DNA from: Prevotella sp.
Lineage (GTDB): Bacteria > Bacteroidota > Bacteroidia > Bacteroidales > Bacteroidaceae
Length of the DNA stretch: 9,206 nt
Direction of reading: 5' to 3'
Assembly (NCBI GenBank): GCA_016291915.1
Contig: JAEEZP010000249.1
Coordinates: 1-9,206 of the forward strand
The stretch's first letter is position 1, and each line of letters starts with the position of its first letter. Shown here piece by piece: positions 1-6,728 of this stretch. The translations under genes were made by a program, and so were the position numbers. The notes under the pieces were generated by a model, which saw only the letters and a program-made list of their open reading frames with translations, made no database searches and was not told where the DNA came from.

Positions 1-558
1 ACCTTCTTCTATTTCAAGGATGATCAGTGTATCGAGGAATATATTATCTGCGAATCGACCGATGATGCTCCTTATACCTGGTATAAATCAAAGGTGGCTC
101 TCTTTGATCAGAAATATTATTCTGCCGGAAGAAACATTGTGTATGGCAGGGAGTATTCCTTCTCCACCTTCCGTGTAAAACTGATCTGTGTAACTTCCGA
201 AGGCACACAAACCGCATTGCTCATTTATGAGAAGAGTGATGGCAGTCGTCCAAAACCGGTAAACACCCCGCCGGCAAAGGTTGTAAAGAAGCAACCGAAG
301 TCGAAGACCGTAAGAAGTAATAGCGATGGCTCAGACATTTATTATACCGAGAGCAGAGCCGATGTGCAGGGCATGGAGGTTGTGGGTGAATTCTCTGCCT
401 CATCCCCATTGAAACGTGTATATATCGATGCTTTCCGTGCTGCTATCAGGAAGATTCAGAAAGAAGCTGCCAAGAAGGGCGTCACCAAGTTGCTGATAAC
501 CCATAAGACGGGCGTTGGCAGTCTTTCGGTCAAGATCAAGGCAACAGGGTATAGATAA
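1..558 (+). CDS. Hypothetical protein, 5'-truncated (C-terminal 185 residues)
   Basis: The reading frame is open from the first base of the window to a TAA at 556-558, so the true start lies upstream; the internal GTG at 94 has no special claim to be a start. I do not recognise the family. Three parts are visible. Residues 1-80 are rich in aromatic and beta-branched residues and look like a beta-structured domain. Residues about 81-115 are a Pro/Lys/Ser-rich linker (for example PPAKVVKKQPKSK) that is probably disordered. Residues about 122-185 form a compact alpha/beta tail, with a basic amphipathic helix (AFRAAIRKIQKEAAKKG) followed by two beta strands ending in KIKATGYR. That tail resembles small domains in secreted bacterial proteins of unknown function, but this is only an impression. 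Export cannot be judged because the N-terminus is missing. The gene is separated by 245 bases and a new promoter from the next gene, so it belongs to a different transcription unit. Confidence 0.75.
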   Translation, partial: TFFYFKDDQCIEEYIICESTDDAPYTWYKSKVALFDQKYYSAGRNIVYGREYSFSTFRVKLICVTSEGTQTALLIYEKSDGSRPKPVNTPPAKVVKKQPKSKTVRSNSDGSDIYYTESRADVQGMEVVGEFSASSPLKRVYIDAFRAAIRKIQKEAAKKGVTKLLITHKTGVGSLSVKIKATGYR

Positions 559-585
559 ATATTCAGTGATTTGTGGCTATACCCT
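546..585. repeat. Perfect 9-bp inverted repeat around the stop codon of the first gene
   Basis: AGGGTATAG at 546-554 is exactly complementary to CTATACCCT at 577-585, with a 22-base loop that contains the stop codon. It could form a stem-loop at the 3' end of the message. There is no T-run directly after the right arm, so it is not a classical intrinsic terminator, although a run of six or more T begins at about 619. Confidence 0.5.
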
Positions 586-608
586 AAACTCTCAACTCTC
601 AACCCTAA
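581..608. repeat. Short 7-bp tandem repeat
   Basis: Two exact copies of AACTCTC (587-593 and 594-600) are followed by the degenerate copy AACCCTA (601-607), and the block is flanked by ACCCTAA on the left (581-587) and AACCCTAA on the right. The period is clear, but the array is too short to assign a function. It could be a remnant of a dispersed intergenic repeat. Confidence 0.45.
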
Positions 609-640
609 TTCTGGACACTTTTTTATCGTATTTCTTTGTT

Positions 641-665
641 TTGTCCGAAATACTCTTTCTTGTCC
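641..665. promoter_or_regulatory. Paired TTGTCC words, possible regulator site
   Basis: TTGTCC occurs at 641-646 and again at 660-665, a start-to-start distance of 19 bases (about two helical turns), and the inverted word GGACA lies at 613-617. The pair sits 33-57 bases upstream of the -33 element of the following promoter, where activators often bind. No regulator is identified; this is inference from spacing. Confidence 0.25.
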
Positions 666-697
666 ATACATGCTAAGCAGAAAAACAAGATAAAGTA

Positions 698-727
698 TTG
701 CGGATGATGATAATGGGTATATCTTTG
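698..727 (+). promoter_or_regulatory. Bacteroidetes-type sigma-70 promoter for the PepSY-like gene
   Basis: TTG at 698-700 (-33 element) is followed after exactly 19 bases by TATCTTTG at 720-727, which matches the Bacteroidetes -7 consensus TAnnTTTG. The bases after it (CATC) also fit the usual extended form. Transcription would start near 734, giving a leader of about 70 bases to the ATG at 804. The leader is A/T-rich without a Shine-Dalgarno motif, as is normal in this phylum. Confidence 0.75.
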
Positions 728-803
728 CATCAGAAACAACGACGAAACGTTGTCTATAAAGTAAAGAATATCAATTATTAATAACAATTAAAAAATTACG
801 ATT

Positions 804-1235
804 ATGAAGAGAATTAAGTTTTTAGCAATGATGCTTATTGGCCTGATGGTTTCCACGATGACTTATGCCGATGACCGGCCAATCTCCGTAAATCAACTTC
901 CTGCTCCTGCAAAGACATTTGTCCAGAAGCACTTCCAGGGTAAGACCATTATTTATGCCGAGAAAGACTATACCACTTATGAGTGTCGCCTGAGCGATGG
1001 CACCCAGGTAGATTTCTATAAGAAAGGCGACTGGAAGAAAGTTGACACCAATGATATGTCTGCAGTTCCTTCTGCTCTTGTTCCCAACGCTATCAAGCAA
1101 TATGTGCAAAGTACTTTCCCTGGTGCAAAGATCACCAAGATAGAGAAAGAGCGTTATGGTTACGACATTGAATTGTCTAATGATCTTGAATTAAAATTCA
1201 ACCATCAGGGAGCGTTGCTCCGCATGGATGATTAA
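804..1235 (+). CDS. Secreted PepSY-like (DUF2874-type) protein with two repeats
   Basis: The protein has 143 residues. Residues 1-22 are a Sec signal peptide (basic MKRIK, then a hydrophobic stretch ending TYA before DD), so it should be periplasmic or secreted; no lipobox cysteine is present. The mature part holds two copies of one module. Residues about 32-81 (LPAPAKTFVQKHF...YTTYECRLSDGTQVDFYKKGDWKKVD) and about 92-142 (LVPNAIKQYVQSTFPGAKI...GYDIELSNDLELKFNHQGALLRMD) share the order helix, FVQ/YVQ, F-x-G, E-K, Y, L-S, then a two-strand end. This is the pattern of the PepSY_like family (Pfam PF11396), whose cellular role is not established. The ATG is the only sensible start: it precedes the signal peptide and lies about 70 bases after a strong promoter. 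A terminator follows within 30 bases, so the gene is probably transcribed alone. Family call is good; function is unknown. Confidence 0.85.
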   Translation: MKRIKFLAMMLIGLMVSTMTYADDRPISVNQLPAPAKTFVQKHFQGKTIIYAEKDYTTYECRLSDGTQVDFYKKGDWKKVDTNDMSAVPSALVPNAIKQYVQSTFPGAKITKIEKERYGYDIELSNDLELKFNHQGALLRMDD

Positions 1236-1261
1236 TATAATTCTATCTCATAATCGATTGG

Positions 1262-1288
1262 GGGCACCGTGAGGTGCTCTCTTTTTTT
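1262..1288 (+). terminator. Intrinsic terminator after the PepSY-like gene
   Basis: GGGCACC (1262-1268), loop GTGA (1269-1272) and GGTGCTC (1273-1279) form a 7-bp stem with one G-U pair. Two bases later comes a run of seven T (1282-1288). This is a textbook intrinsic terminator 26 bases after the stop codon. It insulates the operon that begins downstream. Confidence 0.88.
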
Positions 1289-1318
1289 GATAAACATACA
1301 CATGATCCTATTGAGGGA

Positions 1319-1331
1319 AAAACTAAGTTTT
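1319..1331. repeat. 13-bp palindrome upstream of the sigma-factor promoter
   Basis: AAAACT-A-AGTTTT is a perfect 6-1-6 palindrome about 11 bases upstream of the weak -33 region of the next promoter. It could be an operator, but A/T-rich palindromes of this size arise by chance in such sequence. Confidence 0.25.
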
Positions 1332-1342
1332 CTAACAATTTC

Positions 1343-1373
1343 TTTCTTTTTCCTGATTTTTTTATTATTTTTG
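1343..1373 (+). promoter_or_regulatory. Probable promoter of the sigma/FecR/SusCD operon
   Basis: TATTTTTG at 1366-1373 fits the -7 consensus TAnnTTTG and is followed by CGCC, the same extended pattern as the promoter at 720-727. The -33 element is weak: at the usual 19-base spacing the sequence is TTTC (1343-1346) in place of TTTG. Transcription would start near 1380, leaving a leader of roughly 44 bases to the GTG at 1424. The weak -33 would suit a gene kept low or boosted by an activator, but that is inference. Confidence 0.55.
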
Positions 1374-1423
1374 CGCCGAATTCGATAGCAGTATTCTTTT
1401 TTAAAGATAATTATTATAACAAA

Positions 1424-1924
1424 GTGGTAGAGTCTTTTGATTCATTGTTCCGTCAATATTATGCGCCGATGGTTCTTTATGCCGATGGTCGGTTAGGTAA
1501 CCGTGAGCAGGCAGAAGATGTCGTACAAGATGTCTTCAAGAAACTGTTGGAAATGGATTCTCTTCCGGAAGATGAGCAGAAGAAGCGCCAGTTTCTTTTT
1601 ACAATCCTGAAGAATAAGATTATTGATATTTTCCGTTATAATCAGCGTCATCAGCAAAGTGAATTACAGGATGCCTCTTCAGACGATTCCATCGAAGACA
1701 CTTTTTTCGAGATAGAACTGTACGAAAGGCTTTATAAAGAAGTACAAGCATTACCCGAGAAGATTTCCGAGGCTATGCAACTTCGGATGCAAGGTTATGA
1801 CAACCATGAAATAGCAGAGATCCTAAAAACGAATTATCATACTGTGCGCAGTCGTATCCAGCGAGGTATCGTCATGCTCAGGGATAAGTTCGACAAGCAT
1901 TTCCTATATTCCATTTTTCTGTAA
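1424..1924 (+). CDS. ECF-type RNA polymerase sigma factor (FecI-like)
   Basis: The protein has 166 residues. Sigma region 2 covers about residues 3-72: it begins FDSLFRQYYAPMVLYA, continues with the core-binding/-10 segment EQAEDVVQDVFKKLLEM (29-45), and ends with FLFTILKNKIIDIFRY (57-72). Region 4 covers about 103-155, with a helix-turn-helix in DNHEIAEILKTNYHTVRSRI (126-145) that would read the -35 element. It should direct RNA polymerase to promoters of a cell-surface-signalling regulon and be held by the FecR protein encoded next. The frame is open back to a GTG at 1274, but that lies inside the terminator stem and upstream of the predicted transcription start, and the extra 50 residues are Phe-rich and unlike sigma factors. 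The GTG at 1424 starts the protein exactly where ECF sigma factors normally begin. TTG at 1445 is a weaker alternative. Family call is firm. Confidence 0.9.
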   Translation: MVESFDSLFRQYYAPMVLYADGRLGNREQAEDVVQDVFKKLLEMDSLPEDEQKKRQFLFTILKNKIIDIFRYNQRHQQSELQDASSDDSIEDTFFEIELYERLYKEVQALPEKISEAMQLRMQGYDNHEIAEILKTNYHTVRSRIQRGIVMLRDKFDKHFLYSIFL

Positions 1925-1929
1925 GACAG

Positions 1930-1980
1930 ATGTTTTTTAATCAAAAGAACCTTCTCATTCGTTCTTAGATTAAAAGACAT
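1930..1980 (+). promoter_or_regulatory. Long imperfect hairpin between sigma and anti-sigma genes
   Basis: The outer arms ATGTTTTTTAATC (1930-1942) and GATTAAAAGACAT (1968-1980) pair over 13 bp with one G-U. After a small internal loop (AA against A) the inner arms AAGAAC (1945-1950) and GTTCTT (1961-1966) add 6 bp, closing a 10-base loop. The hairpin begins 5 bases after the sigma stop codon and ends 5 bases before the FecR ATG. No T-run follows, so it is not a standard terminator. It could modulate FecR translation, mark an RNA cleavage site, or bind a protein. Confidence 0.6.
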
Positions 1981-1985
1981 ATAAA

Positions 1986-3158
1986 ATGGACATCAAAAAG
2001 ATTATTTTAAAATCCATCTATGGGCAACTTTCCGAAGAGGAACAGCTGCTGTTGGATGAATGGAAAACACAACATGGCAACGACCTTCTTTACAATCATA
2101 TCCGCACAACCATTACGGAAAAGAATGCTGTGGAATACCTGGCAGCCATTGATGTGGAGCGTGCCTTGGAGAAAGTAAAGAACAGTAGTAAGAAACCAAC
2201 CATTCAAACACAGTTTGTCAGGCATTATTCCACCATAAGACGTATCGCGGCTGTGGTGGTGCTTCTCATTGTAGGCGGTGCTTTCTGGTTCCACCACGAA
2301 TATACCCGTGTGATTCCACCGGTGATTACGGATGAGGTGCAGCAGGCTATGCAGCAGAGCATAGAGAGTGGTAAGCATGGGGCAGAGGTGGTGAGCAGTG
2401 CGTTGACAGGCAAAGAGCTTATTACCCGTGATGAGGCAGCTCTCTACCATGTGGATGATCGTTTTGCAGATCAGTTATCTGCAGCCAAGCGTATCACTAC
2501 CTATCATGACAAAGAGTATTGGGTTACACTCAGCGATGGCACCCTGGTACACCTTAATTATGATAGCAGACTGATCTATCCGGAGAAGTTCGGCGATCGC
2601 CGTGATGTGATCCTTGATGGTGAGGCATATTTTATGGTAGCCACCGACAAGAGTCGGCAGTTTGTGGTACATACCCCTCAAGGTGATGTGAAGGTGCATG
2701 GCACGGAGTTTATGGTGAACACCCAATACAATAATCATCAAACGGAAGGAAATGCCACGATGGTAGTGCTGGTAAAGGGTAGTGTGAGTTTCTCTACAGA
2801 CAGTGGCATGGAGCAACTGATGCAGCCTGGACAGATCCTAACGGTAAGCAGTATGAGCAATGGTCAGACAAACGCATCGTTAAGGATTATCGACACCACG
2901 CCTTATGAGGCATGGAACACTGGAACATTTGTGTTTGAGAATAGTCGGTTGGATCATTTGATGGATGTGCTGGTACAATGGTTTAATCTCAAGCATGTTT
3001 ACTATTCCAACGAAAAACTGCGCAATATTCACTTTACAGGGAACTTGAAACGCTACGGTAGCGTGGAGCGTATCATGCAAGCCATCATGCTGGCATGCGA
3101 GGTGCGGATAGACATCGACAAAGACTCCGTTACTGTTTATTCTAATAATGAATACTAA
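1986..3158 (+). CDS. FecR-type anti-sigma factor, inner-membrane signal transducer
   Basis: The protein has 390 residues. Residues 1-84 are the cytoplasmic part; MDIKKIILKSIYGQLSEEEQ is the usual start of Bacteroidetes FecR proteins and would bind the sigma factor. One membrane segment lies at about 86-102 (RIAAVVVLLIVGGAFWF). The periplasmic part contains a FecR domain at about 175-275 (VTLSDGTLVHLNYDSRLIYP, then GEAYFMV and VHGTEFMV) and a C-terminal DUF4974 domain at about 313-385 (TFVFENSRLDHLMDVL to SVTVYS). In this family the protein holds the ECF sigma factor at the membrane and receives a signal from the STN domain of the partner transporter, here encoded immediately downstream. Length and domain order are normal, with no sign of damage. 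The start 61 bases after the sigma gene is preceded by ATAAA and sits just after a long hairpin that may limit its translation. The 3' end abuts or overlaps the transporter gene. Confidence 0.92.
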   Translation: MDIKKIILKSIYGQLSEEEQLLLDEWKTQHGNDLLYNHIRTTITEKNAVEYLAAIDVERALEKVKNSSKKPTIQTQFVRHYSTIRRIAAVVVLLIVGGAFWFHHEYTRVIPPVITDEVQQAMQQSIESGKHGAEVVSSALTGKELITRDEAALYHVDDRFADQLSAAKRITTYHDKEYWVTLSDGTLVHLNYDSRLIYPEKFGDRRDVILDGEAYFMVATDKSRQFVVHTPQGDVKVHGTEFMVNTQYNNHQTEGNATMVVLVKGSVSFSTDSGMEQLMQPGQILTVSSMSNGQTNASLRIIDTTPYEAWNTGTFVFENSRLDHLMDVLVQWFNLKHVYYSNEKLRNIHFTGNLKRYGSVERIMQAIMLACEVRIDIDKDSVTVYSNNEY

Positions 3159-3174
3159 TCTAAATAATATATTA

Positions 3175-6100
3175 ATGATGACAAAAACTTTTGTAAAAAG
3201 CTGTCTGTTGCTGCTGGCATTGCTCATCGCGCAGGTATCACCAGCCCAGACGCTCGACAAGGCACTTGTTACGGTTGACATGGACAATGTCACGGTAAAA
3301 CAGTTCTTGGACGAGATAGAGCGACAGACAGGTATTGAGTTTCTTTACAATGCTGATGAAGTAAAGAATTTACCACGTATCACGGTCAAGGAGACAAAAG
3401 CCAATGCCCGCCAGGTAATTAATAAGGTGATGGCCCGCATTGGTTGTGAGTGCAGGGAGAACAATGGCATTGTGGTGATTAAGTTACAGCGAGGTACCAC
3501 GAACAAACATGTGGTGAGTGGCTATGTGGTTGATGAGAACAAAGAGCCGGTCATCGGAGCACAAGTGCGTGTGAAAGGTACCAAGTTGATGACAGTAACC
3601 GATGCTGAGGGCCTTTTCTTCTTCGACCAGACGATGCCCGAGAAAGCACAAGTGCAAATTACTTATATCGGCATGCAGACGGCTAATGTGCCTGTGAGAA
3701 ACAACATGCTGGTAAAGATGAAGTCGGATACTCAGGTGCTCGACGGTGTAGTAGTGACCGGTTATCAGCAACTCGACCGTCGTAACCTCACCAGCTCAGT
3801 AACCAGTAAGACGATGGAAGAATTAGAGATCCCTGGTGTTGCCGACCTGTCGAAGATGCTGGAGGGAAAGATTCCCGACCTGGTGTCAATTTCTAACAGT
3901 GGTGAGGTGAATGCCACCAGTAAGATCCGTATCCGAGGTACCTCTACCATCGTGGGTAACCGTGAGCCGCTATGGGTGCTTGACGGCGTGATCCTTACCG
4001 ATCCTATCGACCTGTCACCTGATGTGCTCAATGATCCCGACTATGTTAACCGTATCGGTAATGCCATCGCCGGTATCAACCCACAGGATATCAAGCGTAT
4101 CGACGTATTGAAAGATGCTGCCGCTACAGCTCTGTATGGAACACGTGCGGCAAACGGCGTTATTGTGGTGACCACGAAGAGCGGACGAGAGGGAAAACCA
4201 ATCATCTCCTATACCGGACAGTTCACAGGGCGTCGTCGTCCCTACTACTCCGACAAGAAGATCAATCTGATGAACTCTGCCGAGCGTATCCAGTTTTCAC
4301 AGTATCTGGTGGATCAGCAGTATAAATACTCTACCGATATGGCACATGTGGGTTATGAGTGGGCATTGACACAGTATTATGCCGGACAACTCACCCATGA
4401 AGAGTTCCTTTCGCAGGTAGAGGATATGATGGCGGAGAATACCGACTGGTTTGACTTGCTCTGTCATAACTCTTTCTCACACGACCATAACGTGAATATC
4501 TCGGGTGGTTCGGATAAAGTGCGTTACTATACCTCAGTGGGTTACACTGATCAGGATGATGTGATCAATAACACCACCAATCGTCGCTATACCGCGATGG
4601 CTAAGATAGACTTCGACTTAAGTCGGAAATTTAAATTGCAATTTAATGTCAACGGTTATCTCAACGACCGTACGTATAACCCAGGTGATGTGAACCCCAT
4701 CAACTATGCCTATAAAACCAGTCGTACCATCCCTGCATACGAGGAGGACGGCAGTTATCATTTCTATCAGGTGATAGGTTCTAATAGCAATTACTACGAC
4801 TACAACTTTATTCATGAACTGAAGAATACCTCTTTGGATCAGGAGACCAACGCTGTAACAGCAACGGCCAACCTGCGGTATCAGGTAAACGATAATCTGT
4901 TTTTCAACGGTGTCTTCTCTGCTAACATCCAGAACTCCGGTACGGAGACTTGGTATGGTGAAGAGAGCTTTTATGCGAGAAACCTGAGACGTTATGAACT
5001 AGATGAGACAGCCCTCACCGACAGTGAGATGCCTTACGGCGGAGAGTTCCGTAAGTCAAGCACGAAGAATATCGGTTGGACAGCTCGTATCCAAGGAAAC
5101 TATAACAAATATTTCGGTCATAACAAACAGCATAATGCCAATATCGCTCTCGGTTTTGAGGCCAGCAGCAGTCATTATACCGGTGACAGCTACACCCAGC
5201 GTGGATACTATAAGGATCGTGGAAGATCATTCGCTACAGGTATCCCCGCTAATTTCGTCGTCTATTGGGACTGGATGCGGTTTAATGTGCCGCATATCAC
5301 GGATGCCACAAATAATATCGTGTCAGCATACGCCACCCTCTCTTACAGTTTTAAGAATATGTTCACGCTGAACGTCAACGGACGTTACGACGGTTCAAAC
5401 AAGTTTGGTAGCCGTAGTAACGAGAACCTATTGCCTATCTGGTCTTTGTCTGGCAATGCCAACCTTATGAAAATTTTCAATATCAATGCTCCATGGCTGA
5501 ATCATCTGGCACTGAAGTCCTCGTATGGTGAGCAGGGTAATATGCTCGACAATCAGACACCTGAGCTGATTATCAAGAAAGGTAATATGAACGGTTACTA
5601 CGATGAGATGATTTCTACACCCGCCTATTTCGCCAACCCGGATCTGAAATGGGAGAAGACTCGTTCATTCAACGTCGGATTAGAGTCTTCGTTCTTCGAT
5701 GGTCGTCTGCAGGTGGAGACAGAGTATTACTACAAGAAGACCACCGATGCTTTCCTCGACAAGGTAATCTCTGATGTGAACGGTTTCAACTCGTATGTGG
5801 TCAACTCCGGAACTATTATAAACCAAGGTTTCAATGTCTCTGTCAGTGCCACACCGATCAAGTTCAAGAAATTCTATTGGATCCTTTCGGGAAATATCTC
5901 GAAGGTATTCAACAAGATTAAGACGGCTCCAGGTGCTGAGACGTATGAGTTGAGCAACTTCCTCAATGGTTCAGCTGTGGTACAGGGTTATCCCGTAGGT
6001 ACTTTCTTCTCTTATCGTTTTGCCGGACTGAGTGCCGTCGATGGAGGTCCGCTTTTTGAGGATTGGGAGGAGCGCCAGAGCGAGTTGCGTGAGGCTAAGA

Positions 6101-6714
6101 ACTACGAAGCCTATACAAAGGTGTTGGCAGCTAGTGGTCGTCGTGAACCGGATATTACCGGTAGCATCAACAACACCTTCACCTATAAGCAGTTGCGTCT
6201 ATCTACCTCACTGCTCTTCAACTTAGGTGCCAAGACCCGTCTGTTCCGTCTTTTTGATGCGATGCTGAGTGGATTCCGCTCGGAGGATAATGTCAACCGC
6301 GATATGTTAGACCGTTGGCAGAAACCCGGCGATGAAAAGCATACCAATATCCCGGCTGTGATGGGACAGTGGTCTGATGGTTATTATTACTACACCTCAC
6401 ACTGGAGTGACGGATACCCCTATACAGGTGCACCTATAGGTGAAAATGCGTGGAATATGTACGATTACAGTACAGCACGTGTGGTCAGTGCCAGTTATCT
6501 GAAACTGTCGAACATCTCTCTTACCTATGAGCTTACACAGAAGCAGCTGAGTAAAATAGGATTAGGGCGATTGGCCTTAACACTGAGTGCTTATAATATC
6601 TATACCTGGTGTAACTCAGCCCTGCGTGGACAGACTCCTTCACAGGGTGGATTCACCGAGGTGCAGTTGGGTGACACCCCGAGTTATACGTTTAGTGTCA
6701 ATGTTAACTTCTAA
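3175..6714 (+). CDS. SusC/RagA-type TonB-dependent transporter with STN signalling domain
   Basis: From the ATG at 3175 the protein has 1179 residues, normal for SusC. In order: signal peptide 1-24 (hydrophobic CLLLLALLIA, cleavage SPA before Q); STN domain about 30-105 (VKQFLDEIERQTGIEFLYNA); carboxypeptidase-regulatory-like domain about 112-183 (VVSGYVVDENKEPVIGAQV); likely TonB box DGVVVTGYQ at about 190-198; plug about 205-336, with the SusC hallmarks PLWVLDGV (265-272) and KDAAATALYGTRAANGVIVV; then a beta barrel to the C-terminal Phe (YTFSVNVNF), which fits the BAM recognition signal. It would import a ligand captured by the SusD protein, powered by TonB. The STN domain marks it as a signalling transporter that contacts the FecR protein encoded just before it. 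An upstream in-frame ATG at 3148 would overlap fecR by 11 bases; I prefer 3175 (or 3178) because A/T-rich sequence precedes it and the signal peptide has normal length. The substrate cannot be read from the sequence. Confidence 0.95.
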   Translation: MMTKTFVKSCLLLLALLIAQVSPAQTLDKALVTVDMDNVTVKQFLDEIERQTGIEFLYNADEVKNLPRITVKETKANARQVINKVMARIGCECRENNGIVVIKLQRGTTNKHVVSGYVVDENKEPVIGAQVRVKGTKLMTVTDAEGLFFFDQTMPEKAQVQITYIGMQTANVPVRNNMLVKMKSDTQVLDGVVVTGYQQLDRRNLTSSVTSKTMEELEIPGVADLSKMLEGKIPDLVSISNSGEVNATSKIRIRGTSTIVGNREPLWVLDGVILTDPIDLSPDVLNDPDYVNRIGNAIAGINPQDIKRIDVLKDAAATALYGTRAANGVIVVTTKSGREGKPIISYTGQFTGRRRPYYSDKKINLMNSAERIQFSQYLVDQQYKYSTDMAHVGYEWALTQYYAGQLTHEEFLSQVEDMMAENTDWFDLLCHNSFSHDHNVNISGGSDKVRYYTSVGYTDQDDVINNTTNRRYTAMAKIDFDLSRKFKLQFNVNGYLNDRTYNPGDVNPINYAYKTSRTIPAYEEDGSYHFYQVIGSNSNYYDYNFIHELKNTSLDQETNAVTATANLRYQVNDNLFFNGVFSANIQNSGTETWYGEESFYARNLRRYELDETALTDSEMPYGGEFRKSSTKNIGWTARIQGNYNKYFGHNKQHNANIALGFEASSSHYTGDSYTQRGYYKDRGRSFATGIPANFVVYWDWMRFNVPHITDATNNIVSAYATLSYSFKNMFTLNVNGRYDGSNKFGSRSNENLLPIWSLSGNANLMKIFNINAPWLNHLALKSSYGEQGNMLDNQTPELIIKKGNMNGYYDEMISTPAYFANPDLKWEKTRSFNVGLESSFFDGRLQVETEYYYKKTTDAFLDKVISDVNGFNSYVVNSGTIINQGFNVSVSATPIKFKKFYWILSGNISKVFNKIKTAPGAETYELSNFLNGSAVVQGYPVGTFFSYRFAGLSAVDGGPLFEDWEERQSELREAKNYEAYTKVLAASGRREPDITGSINNTFTYKQLRLSTSLLFNLGAKTRLFRLFDAMLSGFRSEDNVNRDMLDRWQKPGDEKHTNIPAVMGQWSDGYYYYTSHWSDGYPYTGAPIGENAWNMYDYSTARVVSASYLKLSNISLTYELTQKQLSKIGLGRLALTLSAYNIYTWCNSALRGQTPSQGGFTEVQLGDTPSYTFSVNVNF

Positions 6715-6728
6715 TAAGTGGAAAGAAA

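Noticed and set aside
1930..1980. Intrinsic terminator between the sigma and anti-sigma genes
   Set aside because: The hairpin is real but no T-run follows it on either strand, and terminating here would cut the sigma gene off from its anti-sigma partner.
2007..2450. Long open frames on the minus strand inside fecR, susC and susD (for example 2007-2450, 2475-2816, 2880-3293, 3484-3771)
   Set aside because: They lie entirely opposite strongly supported coding regions, lack recognisable domains or starts, and have residue compositions typical of antisense translation.
3148..3174. ATG at 3148 as the susC start, overlapping fecR by 11 bases
   Set aside because: It is possible, but it gives a longer than usual region before the hydrophobic core, while ATG 3175/3178 follows an A/T-rich stretch typical of starts in this phylum. 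It is kept as an alternative.
5003..5371. Out-of-frame + strand open frames inside susC (5003-5371, 6032-6226, 6587-6796)
   Set aside because: The SusC frame is intact across all of them and carries recognisable barrel sequence, so these are shadow frames and not signs of a frameshift.
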